From positions 1 through 64,000 of the forward strand of contig CAJNOQ010000072.1 of assembly GCA_905250885.1 (NCBI GenBank): a DNA stretch of 64,000 nucleotides, given 5' to 3'. The number at the start of each line of letters is the position of its first letter. The first letter of the stretch is position 1. The position numbers were made by a program, and so were the translations under genes. Positions 57,859 to 64,000 of this stretch are shown piece after piece. The notes beneath the pieces are model-generated. The model made no database searches and was not told where the DNA came from. It worked only from the letters and a program-made list of their open reading frames with translations. This stretch comes from Didymodactylos carnosus (Eukaryota > Rotifera > Eurotatoria > Philodinida > Philodinidae).

Positions 57859-59793
57859 CATGATTTCGGTAAGGAATTTCGTTATGTTTCATGGTTCTTG
57901 AAAATGTCCAAAATTTTCCCAAATGGAGCTTGTCCCTTCGAGCCCTGGAAGGAGAAAAAAGCCCCTGGCGAGAAAGTTTTATATGCACGTGATAGAGGAC
58001 AATTAAATGTATATGTATCAGTAGTAAAAAAAAACATCGATTTTTTTCGAAAACGAGGGATGATACCCTTGAGGTATTAGATTGTGAAATTCAAAGTTTC
58101 TTCTTCGACTAAAAGTAGACAAGGAAAATTAGTAGTATTCGTCATATTTAAATTGATAATCATAAATGGTTTTTAGTTAGTCGATCAGCTATTCTTTTTG
58201 AAAAATGTAACATTGTACTCGGTACAAGACACGATTTTAAGATTGTCTGATTTCCGTTAACATATTGAGTTAATGAAACAAGTTACCCACCGTCAATGTA
58301 TTTTGCAGAAGAATAATGGTTTTGCGCAAAAAAATGACCCAAATATATATTATGCAAAATGGAGGAAGAGAATTATAGTATCTAATATAGTACAAAAATA
58401 ACTTTATCAGGAAAAAGAAAGGCGGAATAAAAGCGAATCTATTTTTGTGTATAGAATATTGATGTACAGTAGCGCAATGTCGTCTATGATAAAAAATATA
58501 CCTAAGAATATTCTTTAGTATCACTGAAAAGAGAGGATGCTGTTGTTGTTTTTTTTTGTTTCTTTCGAACAACTCTCGACTAATTTGGCGTAATAGTTCG
58601 TCTACTTGTTTATTCATGTTTCGCGTAGTAGTTTACAAGTGGGCTGATATTGAATCACTGTTGTATAGCAAGTTTATTTCTTTCAATTCAATTTATTTTA
58701 AGCACATTTTATGTAGAAAAACTGCATAAATTTAATCAGAGAGTAAACAATTCTAAAAATATTTTACTAAAAAACAAAATTAAAATAAATTTTCTTTAAA
58801 TAAATCAAATGAGAGATGTGCATTGAAGTCCATTTCTTACTGTCATGGACGACGGACTATGAAAACAAGGCAACAGTCTTTGTCATAACATTCTTCTGAC
58901 CTAGAAGATGTCTCATTTTGATTAGAATGGTCTATTCTATTGAATGAACTATTTCTTAGATCACTTGTATACGTTCAAGGAGCATACGGGTACATCTGTT
59001 TTAGCTAAAACTGTCAGGTATCTGTTACATCTTTCTGCTCTGTAAGTGTCACCCGAATCTGATGTGATCTGATCTGATTGAGCAACGACATAATAGATTC
59101 AGGCGTATTTCTCATACAATGACAACATTAAATATTACCCACTGTCAAAGCTTCATCATTTATGAATATACGAGAAAAATAATGGTCTACAAATTATTAA
59201 AGAAATATTCTAAAGCCTGAACTTATTTCGTATTACTATAAGAGATCAAACATTAAATATCACAAGTCGTGTAACTGTACATTTTAGCTATACATTTTAT
59301 ATATACACTTTTTACTATGTTTTCAGTTGACTTCCTCTTCATTTATCTGTGAAGCTCGGTATGAACTCGGCTTGTCCGCAGGTGACGCGATGACGCATTT
59401 TCAGCGTCAGCGCTTATTTTCTCACACTTATGAGCAGGCATATAGCGAATTTTTGCAATTATTTTACAGATCTCGATGACTTCTGTAAGAGATGTATAAA
59501 GGTTTAAAGTATGACCTCTCGTTCAAATACTGCAGCATTTATATGGTCGGTAACGTGATGACATTTTTAACCGTTTTCCTGTCTCGCATTACGGCTTTTT
59601 TAGTTTTTATTTAATTAATACAAATGAAATGAACTAGTTTTAATATTTAAAAACTATTACATCCTGTAGAGTAAACAATTTTCTACAACCTGATATACCT
59701 GTTGGATTTTCATCTCTTGTCTTCAAGCTTTTAAACACATCATAGCTCCAAAATTGATCTTTTGGACTATTTGTACAACAATTGGATTTTCAT
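57859..59793. other. Spacer left of the tandem duplication
   Basis: No supportable gene. A minus-strand frame starting at 58617 (MNKQVDELLRQISRELFERN) begins plausibly like a helical protein but turns into AT-rich hydrophobic sequence. It might be a first exon ending near 58502, but I found no partner exon. Confidence 0.4.
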
Positions 59794-61333
59794 AATGAAT
59801 CAACTTCCAGAGCCCAAACATTTCTTATTTTATAGAGAGATGTTTAATCTATTTAATTATCTATTTGGAATCTTAGATCAGTGGGTAGTTTTATTGCAAG
59901 AATTTTGTGAAAAAGAGCAAAAGAAGGGTACCGTTACACAGTGGGCATTTAGGCAGCATTTTGGTGAAAAATCGCAGGCTTGAATTTTTATATTTTGAAT
60001 GATGACATATATACTATAAATAATGCCCTATTTAACGGTGAAAAGTTTTTGACTCTAACTTCTTCCAAAGTTGAGAAAATTAAATTACAAAATTATTAGT
60101 AGAATTAGTATGCTGGCGCGTAAAATTGCGTTTTCTCCGTCAAATTATAAGTTTTTTTCAAAAACAATGACATATATAGAATCGCCATCTGTTGGACAAT
60201 CTAGCTGTAAGAAAACTTTCGTCGGACAAAGTTAAATTTCGGGGAACGCGCGAAGATCTTTCCACGGAACTCATCTAAAAAAAAGACTTCCTCATAAAAA
60301 TGCAATCGCTAAACTCCGCTGAGAAGCTATTGATATGAAAAATAGCTCAAAATGTTCGTCTCAACCTCCTCTACATATACTGATCTCACAAAGTCTCCCA
60401 ACTTTTCAAAACCCAGCTCTCATGCCATTAGAAAGAGGATCATGAAAAACTTATAAAAAAATGGTTCATGAAATTTTAGTTCTCTCATAAAGTTAAAGTC
60501 CGCCTGCTCTAGCAAAAAATGTCCACTGTGCGTTAGCCCGACAAGCCGAACTGGAGTTATAACTGTTTTTACTAAATTTATAGTTGATTTATCTTCGTTG
60601 ATTTTGGACAACAAAAAATGTTGTAAAAAGGAAGGAATGTAAAGTTTAAATATCCTGCTACATATTTTTACTAGTCGTACTGTAAAATGGTGGCAATCCA
60701 TCCATGATGTCAACATTGTTACATTACGTGTTGATTTATTATGATAGATTAAGCACGTGCCATACACGTGGCCAATTTAAAACAAGTAATTCTTTTAGTT
60801 TTAATCCTACCGCCTAACATCCATAGCGTTAAGCATAACTGGGTACATGATGGTAGTGTTAAAGACAGGAAAATCTCAGAAAGACTTTAGTGATTTCCAG
60901 ACAATCTTCTAAAAACCTGTGTGAAAAAAAGTGTCTAAAAATAACAGCATTTTCTTTGTCGTACATCATTCGAGTTGCACTTTTTTTTCTATGTAATATC
61001 AACCATTTTTCTCATATTTTAGAAGTATTTATGAAAAAAATAAATACACGAACTACAATCAGTGATATTTGTCATTAATTCCTGATTTGAATCTACACCA
61101 ATAGGAAATGTAAATCATAACTCGTGCTTATATGCATGCGAACGAAAGTTTAATTTTCCGTAGGAACAAATGCTTAAAAACAATTCATTTTAATGCTGAT
61201 ATTTTGGACTATTGTTTCTGTAAAATTAATAAAATTTAATTTCTTTTGCAGAAAAACGAGAGAAAGAACGCCAAGAACGCAAATAGCATATTGACGATAG
61301 TTTTCATGAACGTTTGAAAGCTAAAAAGTGGGG
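59794..61333. repeat. 1,540-bp tandem duplication, copy 1
   Basis: This unit is followed immediately by an apparently identical second unit; every stretch I compared matches at a constant 1,540-bp offset. The junction words are CATAATGAATC (left), GGGGAATGAATC (middle) and GGGGAATGAGTC (right), so the breakpoints share AATGA, a 5-bp microhomology. The unit contains a 62-residue frame (59795-59983, MNQLPEPKHFLFYREMFNLF...), a 115-residue minus-strand frame (60420-60767), one arm of an inverted repeat (60803-60962) and, at its end, a pseudo-exon of the gene at 56.0-56.9 kb. I recognise no domain in the two frames. Confidence 0.95.
61188..61333 (+). pseudogene. Copy of intron plus exon 3 start of the smoothelin-motif gene (1)
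   Basis: This segment is the inverted counterpart of about 56540-56683. It holds the intron end (TTTTAATGCTGATATT, then TTTGCAG) and then exon sequence GAAAAACGAGAGAAAGAACG. It reads EKREKERQERK and then a stop, and later HERLKAK, so it is broken. Because the intron and its acceptor are kept, the copy arose at DNA level and not from spliced RNA. Confidence 0.9.
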
Positions 61334-62873
61334 AATGAATCAACTTCCAGAGCCCAAACATTTCTTATTTTATAGAGAGATGTTTAATCTATTTAATTAT
61401 CTATTTGGAATCTTAGATCAGTGGGTAGTTTTATTGCAAGAATTTTGTGAAAAAGAGCAAAAGAAGGGTACCGTTACACAGTGGGCATTTAGGCAGCATT
61501 TTGGTGAAAAATCGCAGGCTTGAATTTTTATATTTTGAATGATGACATATATACTATAAATAATGCCCTATTTAACGGTGAAAAGTTTTTGACTCTAACT
61601 TCTTCCAAAGTTGAGAAAATTAAATTACAAAATTATTAGTAGAATTAGTATGCTGGCGCGTAAAATTGCGTTTTCTCCGTCAAATTATAAGTTTTTTTCA
61701 AAAACAATGACATATATAGAATCGCCATCTGTTGGACAATCTAGCTGTAAGAAAACTTTCGTCGGACAAAGTTAAATTTCGGGGAACGCGCGAAGATCTT
61801 TCCACGGAACTCATCTAAAAAAAAGACTTCCTCATAAAAATGCAATCGCTAAACTCCGCTGAGAAGCTATTGATATGAAAAATAGCTCAAAATGTTCGTC
61901 TCAACCTCCTCTACATATACTGATCTCACAAAGTCTCCCAACTTTTCAAAACCCAGCTCTCATGCCATTAGAAAGAGGATCATGAAAAACTTATAAAAAA
62001 ATGGTTCATGAAATTTTAGTTCTCTCATAAAGTTAAAGTCCGCCTGCTCTAGCAAAAAATGTCCACTGTGCGTTAGCCCGACAAGCCGAACTGGAGTTAT
62101 AACTGTTTTTACTAAATTTATAGTTGATTTATCTTCGTTGATTTTGGACAACAAAAAATGTTGTAAAAAGGAAGGAATGTAAAGTTTAAATATCCTGCTA
62201 CATATTTTTACTAGTCGTACTGTAAAATGGTGGCAATCCATCCATGATGTCAACATTGTTACATTACGTGTTGATTTATTATGATAGATTAAGCACGTGC
62301 CATACACGTGGCCAATTTAAAACAAGTAATTCTTTTAGTTTTAATCCTACCGCCTAACATCCATAGCGTTAAGCATAACTGGGTACATGATGGTAGTGTT
62401 AAAGACAGGAAAATCTCAGAAAGACTTTAGTGATTTCCAGACAATCTTCTAAAAACCTGTGTGAAAAAAAGTGTCTAAAAATAACAGCATTTTCTTTGTC
62501 GTACATCATTCGAGTTGCACTTTTTTTTCTATGTAATATCAACCATTTTTCTCATATTTTAGAAGTATTTATGAAAAAAATAAATACACGAACTACAATC
62601 AGTGATATTTGTCATTAATTCCTGATTTGAATCTACACCAATAGGAAATGTAAATCATAACTCGTGCTTATATGCATGCGAACGAAAGTTTAATTTTCCG
62701 TAGGAACAAATGCTTAAAAACAATTCATTTTAATGCTGATATTTTGGACTATTGTTTCTGTAAAATTAATAAAATTTAATTTCTTTTGCAGAAAAACGAG
62801 AGAAAGAACGCCAAGAACGCAAATAGCATATTGACGATAGTTTTCATGAACGTTTGAAAGCTAAAAAGTGGGG
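61334..62873. repeat. 1,540-bp tandem duplication, copy 2
   Basis: Second copy, in direct orientation. Its frames (61335-61523 plus, 61960-62307 minus) translate identically to those in copy 1. The absence of differences implies a very recent duplication or an assembly artefact. It continues at its right edge into the unique sequence from which the unit's end was derived. Confidence 0.95.
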
Positions 62874-63265
62874 AATGAGTCCAAATATAGGTAATTTTGT
62901 TCATTATATACACTGTATTTAAGATAGGATTCATTTTGTTAGTTAAGAGTCGTAATTACTAGCTCCACAGCATGACTGAATGATTTGCGTATAGTTTTGT
63001 TTGAATTTATGGACACCTGGGATGTTCTCATTAGCGTAAGGTCGTTTCAGAGGAATAAGTGATTTCAGCCCAAACATATGTTAGGCATTTTATCAAAAAA
63101 GCTAAAACTTTCTATGGGCAAAGAAAATGCTTTTATTTTTAGACACATAAAAGTTTTTAGAAGATTGTCTGGAAATCACTAAAGACTTTCTGAGATTTTC
63201 CTGTTTTAACATTACCATCATGTAGCCAGTTATGCTTAACGCTATACGTGTTAGACGGTATGATT
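62343..63265. mobile_element. Inverted-repeat unit enclosing a host exon fragment
   Basis: The arm at 62343-62502 (also at 60803-60962 in copy 1) and the arm at about 63114-63265 are inverted copies over about 150 bp. Both contain CTTTAGTGATTTCCAGACAA or its complement and TAGCGTTAAGCATAACTGG or its complement. The enclosed 600 bp include the pseudo-exon of the neighbouring gene at 62728-62873. No transposase was seen and target duplication is uncertain. Confidence 0.75.
62728..62873 (+). pseudogene. Copy of intron plus exon 3 start of the smoothelin-motif gene (2)
   Basis: Same as 61188-61333, present again because of the tandem duplication. This copy runs into unique sequence on the right (after AAGTGGGGAATGAGTCC), so it is probably the original of the two pseudo-exons. 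It lies between inverted-repeat arms at 62343-62502 and 63114-63265. Confidence 0.9.
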
Positions 63266-64000
63266 AAATTCTTCCTTTCTTCAAAAGCGATAAAATTTAA
63301 AAGCTCATTTTTCTAAGTTAAATTTTGTCGTTAAATGTAAGAGCTTTCATTTCGTTTCTACCGATGCTCCAATGTCTGCGAAATCACCGCATTAAAAGGC
63401 TTTCACGATTGTTTGAAAAAGAGAACGAAAAACAAAAAGAATACTTTTTTCCTTTCGGCAACAAAAAACGGATGTAATTAGACGTAGTTGTATTTTTTTC
63501 TCTCGGATCGAATCGACATCGTTAAGTAACTTAATAGAATTTCGTCGTTCTGATCTTTTTTTTGCTCATTTTTTTTCTCTTGTTCTTTCTCTCTATCCAT
63601 TTTATTACGTCAATCTGAGTGCCTTGCGTATCGTCTCTCTAGAATTCTCAATGGCATTTTTACATACATATTCAAAGAAACGGTCGATATGAGAAAAGAA
63701 TTGGACTCTTTTTTCCTCTAAATCATAGTAAATTGTACGTATTGAGTTTGTTCTATTTCTGTCTGTTTGTTAATAAAAAATAGTTTGCAAGTTCAATTCC
63801 ATTGTTCACATAATAAACAAAAGTGGCATCATCAAAACGGGATTTCATAAGAAAAAAAACCTATTTTTTTTCTCTTTCTTTTTCCTGTTTTTTTCAATAG
63901 TGGTACATTTTATTTTGTCAAACAGAAATATAAAAATAAAAAAACAAATACATGACTCCAAAACAACAATCAAGTTTGAGCAAAGGTGTTTATTTATCAT
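63266..64000. other. Gene-free right end
   Basis: AT-rich sequence with T/C runs; no gene or repeat was recognised before the window ends. Confidence 0.45.

Noticed and set aside
58270-58617. 115-residue minus-strand frame starting MNKQVDELLRQISRELFERN
   Set aside because: The start looks protein-like, but most of the frame is AT-driven hydrophobic sequence; no partner exon or domain was found.
59795-59983. 62-residue frame MNQLPEPKHFLFYREMFNLF..., repeated at 61335-61523
   Set aside because: Faintly like a transposase N-terminal helix region, but too short and unsupported to call.
60420-60767. 115-residue minus-strand frame, repeated at 61960-62307
   Set aside because: Identity between the copies only reflects the recent tandem duplication, not selection; no domain was recognised.

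Overview
The window looks like nuclear DNA of a small AT-rich animal genome. Genes are split by many short GT-AG introns, often 50-80 bp, and orthologues of animal-type proteins are recognisable: UCHL5, CEP76, PTCD2 and Canopy. A compact gene set, an intronless bacterial-type DoxX gene between spliced animal genes, and abundant small terminal-inverted-repeat (TIR) elements fit a bdelloid rotifer best. That assignment is an inference, not proof. I found no rRNA, convincing tRNA, CRISPR array or intact autonomous transposon.

Layout: (1) 2.3-4.7 kb, UCHL5 deubiquitinase (+), with a small hAT-type element in an intron. (2) 5.6-7.6 kb, a small secreted protein (+). (3) 10.2-15.4 kb, CEP76 (-), whose one large intron holds a hAT remnant with intact 8-bp target duplication and another element nested inside it. 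(4) 18.3-22.2 kb, PTCD2-like mitochondrial pentatricopeptide protein (+) with a long Gln/Arg-rich tail. Its 1.5-kb intron carries an inverted-repeat unit containing a copy of one of its own exons. (5) 22.7-23.1 kb, DoxX-like membrane protein (+). (6) 24.2-25.6 kb, Canopy-family ER protein (+). (7) about 26.1-26.5 kb, a decayed endonuclease/exonuclease/phosphatase gene (-). (8) 28.9-30.0 kb, a complex nested inverted repeat. (9) 32.0-35.9 kb, an ankyrin-repeat protein ending in a CaaX box (+). (10) 36.4-37.6 kb, a large foldback repeat. (11) 37.6-48.0 kb, a gene-poor stretch. (12) 48.1-52.0 kb, a leucine-rich-repeat transmembrane receptor (+). (13) 54.2-54.7 kb, an inverted, broken copy of its LRRCT exon, split by a TTAA-flanked element. 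(14) 56.0-56.9 kb, a short helical protein with a smoothelin-like motif (-). (15) 59.8-62.9 kb, a 1,540-bp exact-looking tandem duplication that includes a broken copy of an exon of that helical gene.

The genes are housekeeping or receptor genes with no shared pathway. What links the window is its repeats: many short inverted-repeat elements in introns and spacers. In three separate cases a truncated copy of a local gene's exon lies within a few kb of its source. Two of those copies lie between long inverted-repeat arms, which suggests TIR-type elements or hairpin-prone units picking up host exons. That pattern is the most interesting part of the window.
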